Source of the DNA: CAWCVR01 sp963799105
Lineage (GTDB): Bacteria > Acidobacteriota > Terriglobia > Bryobacterales > Bryobacteraceae
Assembly: GCA_963799105.1 (NCBI GenBank)
Contig: CAWCVR010000001.1
Coordinates: forward strand, 248,001-312,000
Direction: 5' to 3'
DNA length: 64,000 nucleotides
Shown here: positions 8,121 to 17,170 of the stretch, piece after piece
Layout: every line of letters begins with the position of its first letter
Position numbering within the stretch: position 1 is the stretch's first letter
Notes under the pieces: generated by a model
What the model was told of the DNA's origin: nothing
Seen by the model: the letters and a program-made list of their open reading frames with translations, nothing else
Databases searched by the model: none
Position numbers and translations under genes: made by a program

Positions 8121-9455
8121 ATGAGAATCATGGGGTCGAACGGGGGTGGGTCTTCCATGTTTAAAACCGAAATACCGAGTCGGGATCTCGGGGTTAGCCC
8201 GGGTCGGGCAACACCGGCGGCGGAGGAGATTCGCCGGCAACTTCGCAATATTCTGGCGAGTCCGGTCTTCCACGGCAGCAAGCGTTGCCAGCAGTTCCTC
8301 GAACACGTCTGCGAAAAAGCCCTCTCAGGCGAGGCGGGGGCGCTGAAGGAGAGAATGATTGCCATCGAGGTCTTCGGCAGACAGCCGCAGACCGAGTTGG
8401 GCGAGGACACGATTGTCCGGGTCGGTGCGCGGGAAGTCCGCAAACGGCTTGCGCAATACTATGTGACGCCGGAAGGAGCGGCGGCGGAAGTGCGAATCGA
8501 CCTGCCGCCGGGATCGTACTCCCCCGATTTCCGGTATGTCATCGCGGTGCACGAAGACGAACCGCGGGTGGCCGCGTCAATCGTAGCCGGCAGTTGGGGG
8601 AACAGGCTGCGCAGAGGGCGTCTTTATGTGGCGTTAAGCCTGGGTTTGCTCCTCGGCGCTGCGGCTTTTGGATCTGTGGAGCTTTTCAGCGCCAATCCGA
8701 ATGTGCAAGCGTTCCAGCGCTTTTGGAATCCCGTTTTCCGCTCGTCCGACTCTCTTCTGGTGGCCGTGGCGCACCCCCTGGTCTACCACCCGTCGGGGAG
8801 GGCGCTCAAGCTGAACGAAGACAGCCTTCCTCCCCAGGAAGTGCCTTTGCAGCGGGCGCTGCAGGTGCCGCCGAAATCTCTGACTGGCGCCGATATGGTT
8901 CCCGTTTTCAATCAGTACGTCGGATTCGGCGACATGGTGGCGGTCACGGAAGTGTCGAACATGCTGGCACAGAGGTCAAAACATGTGCGTATCCGTCTGG
9001 CCAGCACCATCGAATTCGCGGATATGAGGCGGGCGCAGACCTTCCTGGTCGGCGCCATTACGAATCGGTGGACGATGGAACTGCAGAGGGCCTGGCGATA
9101 CCGGTTCAGTTGGACGCCGGGCGCGGTGACGGTGATTACCGACACCCAGAGCGGCGGCGGCAAACGCGAATGGTCCATTCCGCAGATCGATGACGGATCG
9201 GCGCAAGAGGACTACATAATGCTGTGCCGTATCCGCAACTCCTTGACCGGAGGGTTTACGCTGGTCGCCGCGGGCCTCAAGCAATTCGGAACGGAAGCCG
9301 CGGGCCGTCTGCTGGCCGATCCGGATCAGCTTGGCGTCATTTTGCAAAAGCTCCCCGCGGGTTGGGAATCGAAGAACATGCAGGTTGTGCTCCATGCGCA
9401 GGTGGTGGGCAACACTCCCGCTCAGCCGGATGTGGTCGCCTGGCACGTCTGGTGA
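8121..9455 (+). CDS. Membrane-bound regulator with acidobacterial N-terminal DNA-binding-like domain
   Basis: About 444 residues. The N-terminal 130 residues (EEIRRQLRNILASPVF, FLEHVCEKALSG, LKERMIAIEVFGR, REVRKRLAQYYV, IDLPPGSYSPDF) match a domain widely repeated in acidobacteria in front of CadC-like or cyclase-like regulators; it resembles a winged-helix DNA-binding unit. One membrane helix (LYVALSLGLLLGAAAFGSVELF, near residue 170) follows, and then about 250 residues that should lie outside the membrane and match nothing I know. This is the layout of a one-component membrane sensor. The start is uncertain: ATG 8121, 8130 or 8157. The frame stays open upstream to 7986. Its target and signal are unknown. 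Confidence 0.6.
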   Translation: MRIMGSNGGGSSMFKTEIPSRDLGVSPGRATPAAEEIRRQLRNILASPVFHGSKRCQQFLEHVCEKALSGEAGALKERMIAIEVFGRQPQTELGEDTIVRVGAREVRKRLAQYYVTPEGAAAEVRIDLPPGSYSPDFRYVIAVHEDEPRVAASIVAGSWGNRLRRGRLYVALSLGLLLGAAAFGSVELFSANPNVQAFQRFWNPVFRSSDSLLVAVAHPLVYHPSGRALKLNEDSLPPQEVPLQRALQVPPKSLTGADMVPVFNQYVGFGDMVAVTEVSNMLAQRSKHVRIRLASTIEFADMRRAQTFLVGAITNRWTMELQRAWRYRFSWTPGAVTVITDTQSGGGKREWSIPQIDDGSAQEDYIMLCRIRNSLTGGFTLVAAGLKQFGTEAAGRLLADPDQLGVILQKLPAGWESKNMQVVLHAQVVGNTPAQPDVVAWHVW

Positions 9456-9567
9456 TGCGGACGCTGCGCCATGAGGTTGCGGCTCCGGACCCCCTAAAAG
9501 GCAAGAGGGCGGCCTCACGGGGAGGCTGCCCAAGTTACGGGAGTTACTGTGCCGGCTGTGTTCCGGG

Positions 9568-9765
9568 CTAGAACCTAATACGGAACGACAGTTGCATTTC
9601 CGACGGTCCGCCTCCGGTGGAATCCCCGAAATCGTTCAGACCGGGTCTTGCGAAAGTGGCTGGGCTGTTCTGCGCCGTCGTGGTACTCAACTGACTCCAG
9701 TTGAACCACTTGAACGGAGGGAGGATGCCGTTGAACATCGGGGCTGTGAAGGTGGGTTCGCCGGA
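9568..9765 (-). pseudogene. Remnant: C-terminal strands of a TonB-dependent-type porin
   Basis: The minus strand encodes PFKWFNWSQLSTTTAQNSP and ends GGPSEMQLSFRIRF, nearly the same as the last 50 residues of the intact porin at 12207-15827 (PFKWFNWSQVNTTMTQTSP ... SEMQLSFRVRF). DNA similarity is also high and the stop codon is conserved, but only about 65 codons remain and no start or plug domain is seen. It fills part of 9456-9896, which otherwise holds no gene. It is a fossil of a paralogue or of a rearrangement involving the porin. Confidence 0.75.
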
Positions 9766-9896
9766 CGCGACCGATTGAGTCAAAGTCAACGCCCAGCGGC
9801 GCTTTGGCTCGGTGGAGGCATGCGATCTTCGGAATCTTCGTTTCAGGTATGACGAATGATCGCACAACCAGATAGGATATAGGGCTGGATTATGCC

Positions 9897-11867
9897 GTGG
9901 GTGTGAGGAAGAACAAGGCGAAACGCGACGAAGTTCCGGTCCACAACGCGCACTACGGGGCAACGTGGGCGTTGCTGGTGTGCGCTACCCTGGTTGCTTA
10001 CCTGCCGGCCCTTCATGGAGGCATGCTCTGGGACGATCGCAGCCACGTGACCGGGCCGGATCTCCAGTCGCTTCACGGTCTGTGGCGCATTTGGTTCGAC
10101 CTGGGAGCCACACAGCAATACTATCCTCTGCTGCACACCGCTTTCTGGCTGGAGCACCGCATCTGGGGTGACGCCGTGCTGGGTTATCATCTGGTCAACG
10201 TCGCCCTGCATGCTCTCGCGGCTTGCCTTGTGGTGAGGATCGTCAGGCGCCTTCGCCTGCCGGGCGCGGTCCTGGCAGGCTTCGTTTTTGCCCTGCACCC
10301 GGTATGCGTGGAGGCGGTGGCCTGGATCTCGGAGCAGAAGAGCACCCTCTCCGGGGTCTTTTACCTGGCGGCCGCACTCACCTACCTGCACTTTGACCAG
10401 ACGCGGAGGAAGTCCCGATACTTCCTGGCGCTCGGACTGTTTCTTCTGGCCCTCATGAGCAAGACCGTCACGGCCACCCTGCCGGCCGCGCTGCTGGTGG
10501 TCTTCTGGTGGCAACGCGGCCACGTCGGGCGAAAGCGCGACGTGCTGCCGCTGGTTCCCTGGTTCGCCGCGGGCGCCTCCGCGGGGCTTTTCACGGCGTG
10601 GGTGGAGAAGAACCCACAACTGATCGGCGCGCAGGGAGCGCACTACGCGCTCTCGCTGCTGCAGCGTCTCCTCCTTGCGGGCCGCGTGCCGTGGTTCTAT
10701 GCCTGCAAGGTGCTCTGGCCGTCGAACCTGATGTTTGTTTATCCCCGCTGGACGATCGATCCCGGCGAGTGGTGGCAATACCTCTTTCCGCTTGGACTGG
10801 CGGCGCTGGCGGTGGCTTTCGGTCTGCTGGCCCGGAGAAACCGGGGGCCGCTGGCCGGCTTTCTGATTTTCGCCGGCACGCTGTTTCCCGTGCTCGGTTT
10901 CCTGAATGTGTATCCTTTTCGTTACTCCTACGTTGCCGATCATTTCCAGTACCTGGCCGCCCTGGGCATCGTCGTTCCGGTGGCTTCCGGGCTGACGGTC
11001 CTGGCAAGGCGGATCTCGCCGGGCAGGATTGGGGCCATCGCTCTGCCGGCTCTCTTGTTGACGGCGCTCGGGGCCGCGACCTGGCAGCAGAGCGGTATCT
11101 ATCGCGACTACGAAACCCTCTTCCGGGAAACTCTCGCGCGCAATCCTAACAGCGCTTTCCTCCACAATAATTTGGGGGTTGAGCTGATGCTCATGCCGGG
11201 ACGGGTGCCGGAAGCGCAGACCCAATTCCAGGCGGCGGTGCGGCTGGAACCCGATGCCGCCGACTATCACGACAATCTGGGCCTTGCTTTGGCCTCGATG
11301 CCCGGGCGTCTTCCGGATGCCATCGCGGAGTATCAAACGGCCTTGCGGATTGACCCCGGCTTCCAGGCGGCGCACCTGAACCTGGGACTTGCCTGGATGT
11401 CGATGCCCGGCCACCAGCAGGATGCGATCGCCGAGTATCGGAAGGCGATCGCGGAGTATCGGAAGACGCAAGGGAGCGCGCCCAATTTCTGGGAGCCGCA
11501 CCTCAACCTGGGGATTGCCTACGCCCAGATCCCCGGCCGGCAAACCGACGCAATTGCGGAGTTCCAGGCGGCTCTGCGGATCAAGCCCGATTCCGAGTTG
11601 GCGCACTTCCAGCTTGGAAACACTTTCCAAACCATGGGCCGGCTGGAGGAGGCCATCGCGGAGTATCGAGCAGCGCTGCAAATCAAGCCGGATGCCACGG
11701 ACGCGCGCTATGAACTGGCGTATGCGCTGGCGCAGATCCCCGGACGCGTGCCGGAGGCCATCGCCGAGTGCCAGGAACTTCTGCGCATCAGCCCCAACGA
11801 CGGGCCGGGGCAGGAGCTGATGGCGTCATTGCTGGCGTTTCAGAACGGTCGTCACCAAGTTCCATAG
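9897..11867 (+). CDS. GT-C type membrane glycosyltransferase fused to TPR repeats (TMTC-like)
   Basis: A 656-residue membrane protein. Residues 20-390 hold about ten hydrophobic segments, with MLWDDRSHV in the first extracytoplasmic loop; an acidic motif there is typical of lipid-linked-sugar GT-C enzymes. The layout of the membrane part plus C-terminal TPRs resembles TMTC/DUF1736 proteins. Residues 410-645 hold six or seven TPR units with a recurring PGR turn (PGRVPEAQ, PGRLPDAIAEY, PGRQTDAIAEF). A role in protein O-glycosylation outside the cytoplasm is inferred. The GTG at 9897 has no strong ribosome site; GTG 9903 is an alternative. Confidence 0.65.
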   Translation: MGVRKNKAKRDEVPVHNAHYGATWALLVCATLVAYLPALHGGMLWDDRSHVTGPDLQSLHGLWRIWFDLGATQQYYPLLHTAFWLEHRIWGDAVLGYHLVNVALHALAACLVVRIVRRLRLPGAVLAGFVFALHPVCVEAVAWISEQKSTLSGVFYLAAALTYLHFDQTRRKSRYFLALGLFLLALMSKTVTATLPAALLVVFWWQRGHVGRKRDVLPLVPWFAAGASAGLFTAWVEKNPQLIGAQGAHYALSLLQRLLLAGRVPWFYACKVLWPSNLMFVYPRWTIDPGEWWQYLFPLGLAALAVAFGLLARRNRGPLAGFLIFAGTLFPVLGFLNVYPFRYSYVADHFQYLAALGIVVPVASGLTVLARRISPGRIGAIALPALLLTALGAATWQQSGIYRDYETLFRETLARNPNSAFLHNNLGVELMLMPGRVPEAQTQFQAAVRLEPDAADYHDNLGLALASMPGRLPDAIAEYQTALRIDPGFQAAHLNLGLAWMSMPGHQQDAIAEYRKAIAEYRKTQGSAPNFWEPHLNLGIAYAQIPGRQTDAIAEFQAALRIKPDSELAHFQLGNTFQTMGRLEEAIAEYRAALQIKPDATDARYELAYALAQIPGRVPEAIAECQELLRISPNDGPGQELMASLLAFQNGRHQVP

Positions 11868-11948
11868 ATGACGATCCGTGAGTCTATTGAAATCCATAGG
11901 GGCCGGCCGCCTGCACGGTCACTTGCGGTTATTTAACGGTGTATTACG

Positions 11949-11977
11949 TTGCGTTTGGCATCGCCTGGGCGTATTAT
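11949..11977 (+). promoter_or_regulatory. Candidate sigma70-type promoter for the TonB-type porin
   Basis: TTGCGT (11949-11954), a 17-base spacer and TATTAT (11972-11977) form a good sigma70-like pair. It would give a leader of about 220 bases before the porin ATG at 12207. The 339-base gap 11868-12206 holds no other feature I recognise; whether the long leader folds into a control element cannot be judged by eye. Confidence 0.4.
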
Positions 11978-12206
11978 CTTCCCGTCCGCCAAAGTCTGGG
12001 TTCGTTTGCCGATCCCGCTCACGCTTAGGGAGAACTGCCAAGCGAAGAATCGGGTTCGGGTTGCGTGTCGGGAGTTCTGCCGGGCGAGGAAACACTCGGG
12101 TATCAGGGAGAGCCACCGGCCAGCCATAAGGTTCAGAGGCAGGTTCAGAGGAGTAGCCAAAGGTTCCACCTTGTCGTGGTGGCTATTCCCCCAACGAGGA
12201 GAAAAG

Positions 12207-15200
12207 ATGAGCAATCGTACAGCAACGTTGGCAGTCCTAGTCCTTCTGTTGACAATGGTCACATTCGCTCAGAACAACACTGGCATTATCTCCGGCAAGA
12301 TTACCGATCCGACCGGGGCGGTAGTGCCAAACGCGCAGCTTACAGTGACCCAAACCGATACCGGCGTGGAGAGCGTCAGTGCGAGCAATTCCGACGGCCT
12401 GTTCCGCGTTCCAGGCCTCCGGGATGGACCCTACAAGGTGGCTGTCACCGCCACCGGATTCAAAAAGGAAGTACGCGAGGGCTTTAGCCTGCAGATCGGC
12501 CAGATTCTGGACGTGGAAATCAAGCTGGAAGTAGGCGCCGCCACCGAGTCGGTTACGGTCGTCAGTTCCATCCCCCTGCTGGACTCGCAAACCTCATCCA
12601 CCGGTCAGGTGATGGAGGGCGACTATTTCTACGAGCTGCCGAACTATCAACATTGGGAGAAGGGCGTCCTGTACTATACACCTCAAGTCCAGACCAACAA
12701 CGCCCCGTGGCCCGGATCGCTGGGCAATTGGAATATCAATGGCGGCAACAGCTACCAGACCGCCACATATGAGGATGGGATGTTGTCCACCAGCATGGAT
12801 GGTGGCACTACCATCAACTCCGTCTCGGTCGCGGATGAGGAAATCAAGGTCGTGACCAGCGCCATGCCGGCCGAATACGGCCACGCCACCGCGGGCGCCC
12901 TCATCGTGGTGAAGAAGGGCGGCACCAACCAGCTCCACGGCGAGGGCGGCGAGTTGTTCAAGAATAACGCCATGTTCCACCGCCGGTTCTTCCAGTTGCA
13001 GACCAATACCCAACAGGGTGTTCAAGACCTGTTCCAGATGCCCGATTTCGTGCTCAGCGGACCGGTCGTTATCCCCCACATTTACAACGGCAAGAACCGG
13101 ACGTTTTTCGAGATTGGCGGATCGTACCACGTGGACAGCTCGTCCAACGCGAGCACCTATGCGACCCCCACGTCCGACATGTTGGCCGGCAACTTCAGCG
13201 CGTTCACCAACCAGCTCTACGATCCAGCCTCCACCAGCGGCACCTTCGCCGCCGGCAACCTGGCGCGCACGCCCTTCCCCGGCAATATCATTCCCACCAG
13301 CCGGTTCAGCACGATGTGGAATGCCATCGCGGCCAACAAGCCATTCGCCGCGCCTCAGGCGGGTGCCGGGAGCTTCACAAATAACGCGCCCCTCGGGAAC
13401 ATCGTGGCATCCGGCTCGGGGAACTACTACAATCTCACCAACCAGGTCCGCATCGACCACAGTTTCAGCGACAAGTTTAAGGTGATGGGCAGCGTTACGT
13501 GGGGCAACCAGCATCAGCCCGCGAACAACGTCAACATTCTCTACGCGCCGTACGATCAGTACCAGGTGTTGACGTATACCGTCCAGAACGTCGCTGTCCT
13601 CAACTTTGTCTACACCCTCACACCCCACCTGATCAGCGAGACCAAACTCGGTGAATACCGGCGGACCGGTAACCCGCGGTCGCGCACTGGCGAGGACTAC
13701 ACCTATGCGATCGCCAAGACCGTTCCCAATCTTCCTTCCAACGTGTATGTCAATCCGATCGGTTTCGGGCTGTCCGAAGGCTCGAACGGCAGCTCCCAGC
13801 TTGGTGTTGGCACCCTGAGCGTCCAGGTGAACAACAACCATCAGTTCAACCAGGACTTCACCATGGTGAAGGGCAGGCACAGTATCAAGTTCGGGTACGA
13901 ATGGCTGTGGGAGAACGAGGTTTCGCACAACATCGGCAACCCGCGTCTGACCATCGGGTTCGGCCAGGGTGGAAATTCCCAAACCGACGGAACCACCGGC
14001 ATCGGTCCCACCGGCACCCAGATGCCCAACACGGGAGGCATTCAGCTCGCAAACGTTATGCTGGGATACGTTACCAGCTATAGCTATGCCCAGCAGGGGG
14101 CGAGTCTGCTCCCGGTAGACTCCAACCAGAGCTTTTATGTTCAGGACGACTGGCGGGTCCTGCCCAATCTTACCCTCAACATCGGTCTCCGCTACGAGAA
14201 TGAAACCCCGGCGCACAGCAAGTTCCCGGGCCAACTCAGCGTGGGGAGCCTCACGGTGCCGGACAACTACTACACCTCCGGATCGGTCCCCGGCCTGCTG
14301 ACCTGCCCGGCCGGCGGGTGCATGGGCGCGTGGACCCAGCCCAAGGGCTTCCTCTGGAACCGCGACAACCTGGACTTCCAGCCCCGCTTTGGCCTGGCCT
14401 GGAGCGTCAAGGAAGATACGGTGGTCCGCGCGGGCTTCGCGTGGATGACCCTGGACTGGAACCTCGGGTACACGAACCAGAGCGAGATCGGCGGCGGCAG
14501 CTTCTATAACCAATCGGTTTCTCAACCGGCTAATACCTACACGCCGCTATTCAACATCAACCAGGGCGTGCCGGCCTTCGTGTCGGTGGCGCAGTTGCCG
14601 AACGGAGAAATCCCCACCTCGGCCTCCACGCCCTCGGCCCGCCCCACCATCACCGTGGTCCCCGCCAACTACCACCATCCCTACACGCTGAACTGGAACA
14701 TCAGCATCCAGCATCAGCTTAAGAAGAACTACCTGCTCGAATTGAGCTACGTGGGTCTGCACAACATCGGCTTCAGCGGCAACTATAACTGGGAGTCGCG
14801 TCCGTACGGGACTGGCATCGACGCCAACGGGAACGTCATCGACCTCACGCAGCAGGCCAACTGGTCCTACCGGAACACCTGGGTCGGCAATTCGTCGGGT
14901 GTCAACGGCACGCAAGCCTACAAGCCATTTCCCAACCTGGGCGGCGTCAACTATCAATGCAACTGCGTCCGCATGATCTACCACTCGGGAACCGTGAAGC
15001 TGCAAAAACGGTTCTCGGACGGCCTGACCTTCCTGACGTTCTTCACCATGCAGAAAGGTATCCAGAACTCCCCGGGTAACCTGTACCTGGATCAGCAGGA
15101 ACAGCGGGCGGTAACGGGGCTGACCCAGAAGTATCGCTTTGTCAGTTCCATGACCTACGAGCTGCCATTCGGCAAGGGCAAGCGCTGGGTGAGCCATGGC

Positions 15201-15827
15201 CGCCTGATGGATTGGCTCTTTGGCGGTTACAGCTTCGCGTGGAACTTCTCCGTCTGGGCTCCCACTCCCGCGGGTCTCGGCTACTCGGGCGGAACCTACC
15301 TCAACCCCGCAACGGGTGCTACGGGCGGCCGTCAGGATTACCCGAGCTACGAGCCGCTGCCGGGAGGCAGCCTCTTCCTCGTCCAGGACCCGAAACTTCG
15401 GAACGACTGGCAGGACATCGGAACCGCCCGGTTCTCTCAAGCGACGCAGAACCCCATCGTCACCAACTGCGGTGTTACTCCGATCTTCGAGTTGCCGAAT
15501 AATGCCGGACCAACCTGGGGCAACCAGTGCGAAGTGGTAGCTCCGTCGTTTGTAAACGGAAACATGCCTGGAAACGAGTGGATCGAGCAGCGGATCATCG
15601 GGTCCAACGCTTCGATGTACAAGGACTTCCGTATCAAAGAGAGGTTCAAGGCGCAACTCAGGCTGGATTACTTCACCCCGTTCAAGTGGTTCAACTGGAG
15701 TCAGGTGAACACTACCATGACTCAAACCAGCCCGGCGACCTTCATGACTCCCGGTCTCAACGACAACGGGGATTCGACCGAAGGCGGACCGTCTGAAATG
15801 CAGCTTTCGTTCCGCGTCAGGTTCTAG
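12207..15827 (+). CDS. TonB-dependent-receptor-like outer-membrane protein with CarboxypepD_reg domain
   Basis: A 1206-residue outer-membrane beta-barrel of the acidobacterial Oar/SusC-like class, probably importing oligosaccharides or other large nutrients. The ATG at 12207 is set by GAGGAGAAAAG upstream and a Sec signal peptide (TATLAVLVLLLTMVTFAQ). Residues 25-110 form an Ig-like CarboxypepD_reg domain (GIISGKITDPTGAVVPNAQ). A plug-like region follows at about 120-240, and the rest is barrel with many aromatic strands and a terminal Phe (SFRVRF) as expected for BamA-dependent insertion. It lies upstream of the sugar-acid gene run and is closed by a terminator at 15863. The cargo is inferred only from this context. 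Confidence 0.85.
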   Translation: MSNRTATLAVLVLLLTMVTFAQNNTGIISGKITDPTGAVVPNAQLTVTQTDTGVESVSASNSDGLFRVPGLRDGPYKVAVTATGFKKEVREGFSLQIGQILDVEIKLEVGAATESVTVVSSIPLLDSQTSSTGQVMEGDYFYELPNYQHWEKGVLYYTPQVQTNNAPWPGSLGNWNINGGNSYQTATYEDGMLSTSMDGGTTINSVSVADEEIKVVTSAMPAEYGHATAGALIVVKKGGTNQLHGEGGELFKNNAMFHRRFFQLQTNTQQGVQDLFQMPDFVLSGPVVIPHIYNGKNRTFFEIGGSYHVDSSSNASTYATPTSDMLAGNFSAFTNQLYDPASTSGTFAAGNLARTPFPGNIIPTSRFSTMWNAIAANKPFAAPQAGAGSFTNNAPLGNIVASGSGNYYNLTNQVRIDHSFSDKFKVMGSVTWGNQHQPANNVNILYAPYDQYQVLTYTVQNVAVLNFVYTLTPHLISETKLGEYRRTGNPRSRTGEDYTYAIAKTVPNLPSNVYVNPIGFGLSEGSNGSSQLGVGTLSVQVNNNHQFNQDFTMVKGRHSIKFGYEWLWENEVSHNIGNPRLTIGFGQGGNSQTDGTTGIGPTGTQMPNTGGIQLANVMLGYVTSYSYAQQGASLLPVDSNQSFYVQDDWRVLPNLTLNIGLRYENETPAHSKFPGQLSVGSLTVPDNYYTSGSVPGLLTCPAGGCMGAWTQPKGFLWNRDNLDFQPRFGLAWSVKEDTVVRAGFAWMTLDWNLGYTNQSEIGGGSFYNQSVSQPANTYTPLFNINQGVPAFVSVAQLPNGEIPTSASTPSARPTITVVPANYHHPYTLNWNISIQHQLKKNYLLELSYVGLHNIGFSGNYNWESRPYGTGIDANGNVIDLTQQANWSYRNTWVGNSSGVNGTQAYKPFPNLGGVNYQCNCVRMIYHSGTVKLQKRFSDGLTFLTFFTMQKGIQNSPGNLYLDQQEQRAVTGLTQKYRFVSSMTYELPFGKGKRWVSHGRLMDWLFGGYSFAWNFSVWAPTPAGLGYSGGTYLNPATGATGGRQDYPSYEPLPGGSLFLVQDPKLRNDWQDIGTARFSQATQNPIVTNCGVTPIFELPNNAGPTWGNQCEVVAPSFVNGNMPGNEWIEQRIIGSNASMYKDFRIKERFKAQLRLDYFTPFKWFNWSQVNTTMTQTSPATFMTPGLNDNGDSTEGGPSEMQLSFRVRF

Positions 15828-15862
15828 CGGCCGGGTCTGACGGCACCTGCGTTTAGTAAGAG

Positions 15863-15889
15863 AGTGGGCTCCGAACTTTGGAGCCCACT
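15863..15889 (+). terminator. Intrinsic terminator-like hairpin after the porin gene
   Basis: A perfect 10-bp stem (agtgggctcc / ggagcccact) with a 7-base loop starts 36 bases past the porin stop codon and is followed by the T-rich tcgtttcatt. It separates the porin from the downstream run. Confidence 0.75.
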
Positions 15890-15936
15890 TCGTTTCATTA
15901 CCCTCGTCCCCCACTCCAAGCCCCGAGGAAGGTCCG

Positions 15937-17161
15937 ATGCCGCAGTCCTGGACGCCAATGCGCTGGCCAAGCCAATGGAAGGACCCCGCTACCCTGGACC
16001 TGTTGAAGGGCTGTGCCATCGACTACCTGCTCATCGGAGACGAACCGGTTCTGGCCGGCGTCCGTAAGCGGGCGCTGGCGGACGGTCTGGCTGCCTCCGC
16101 CGCCGCTCCTCCGGGAGTCGAACTGGTGACCGGCACCTGGCCCGGAGTGAAGATGGGCCGGCGTGGCGCCGCGGGCGCCGGGCCGACCGCCGCCCCCTGG
16201 GTGGATTCCAACGGCTGGGCCGTGCGGCTGTCGCTGGCCCTGCACCCCGAAGCCGCCGTTTGGGTGGATGCCGCTCCCGCGGCCGGGGCCTGGATCACCG
16301 CCGATTCCTACCGCCTCGCCATCGCCGATACCGCCGCGTACGGCGGGCGATGGGTCGTCTCATTGGATAACTCCCTGGCCGTTTCCCTGGCCTCGGGGGA
16401 TTCCACTGCACTCGCCACTTGGCGGAAGCTGTCGGCGGCCACCGGGTTCTTCGCGGAGCGCAAACAGTGGCTCACCTACGCCCCGCTGGCGGTGATCGGG
16501 GTGATTTCCAGTTTCACCGGGGACGACCAGTTCTTCGGCCAGGAGATGTTAAATTTGCTGGGCAGAGTGGGCTGCCATTACCGCGTGCTTCCCAAGGGCG
16601 CTGTTGCGGATGGCTCCTTCGAGTCCCTGCGCGCCCTCCTGTACACCGACGCCGAACCGCCCTCCGACGCTCTGCGCAAACGCGTACTCGATTTCGTGGC
16701 GGCGGGCGGCCTGCTGATCGCCGGGCCAAACTGGGGCAGCGCTCCCGGCGCTCCCGCCGGCGCCGGGAGCGTGCCGAACTTCTCCATGCGCTCGCTGGGC
16801 AAAGGGCAAAATCGCGGTTGCGGGCGCCGCCCCGGACGATCCCTACGAATGGGCCGGCGATTCGGTGCTTCTGGTGAGCCATCGCTACGATTTGGTGCGA
16901 TTCTGGAACAGTGGGGCGACCGGCTCGTACTGCGCCGTGTCGCCGGACGGGAAGCGAAGCGTAGCGCACCTGCTGTTTTACACCGGCCGCGCGACGGATT
17001 CGGCGGCGGTGCGCATTGCCGGACGCTACCGGGCGGCTCGTGCGTCCACAATGGACCAGCCGGAAGTGCCGCTGGTGGATACCCAGCGGGGGGCGGATGC
17101 GATCGAGGTGCACTTGCCGCCGGTGGCGCAGTACGTGGCCTTGGAACTGGAGAACGATTGA
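15937..17161 (+). pseudogene. Frameshifted hypothetical protein, glutamine-amidotransferase-like
   Basis: The start has a good GAGGAAGG site 5 bases upstream. The first frame runs to about 16803 (…MRSLGKG), and coding clearly continues in the next frame from about 16808 (KIAVAGAAPDDPYEWAGDS … VALELEND, stop 17161). Removing one G from GGG at 16804-16806 joins them into about 408 residues. No signal peptide is visible. The region VLDFVAAGGLLIAGPNWG resembles the strand of amidotransferase-like domains seen in glycosidase-linked proteins, but no catalytic triad can be assigned. It precedes a DUF362 gene by 9 bases, so the two are likely co-transcribed. Decay and base-calling error are both possible. 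Confidence 0.6.
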
Positions 17162-17170
17162 GGTAACCAA

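Noticed and set aside
9843..11681. A 612-codon frame antisense to the GT-C/TPR gene
   Set aside because: Low-complexity Arg/Gln/Gly composition without motifs; the plus strand shows helices and TPRs.
12594..14525. A 643-codon frame antisense to the porin
   Set aside because: Shadow of a high-GC gene; composition is His/Val/Gly-rich with no family motif, while the plus strand has a clear porin.
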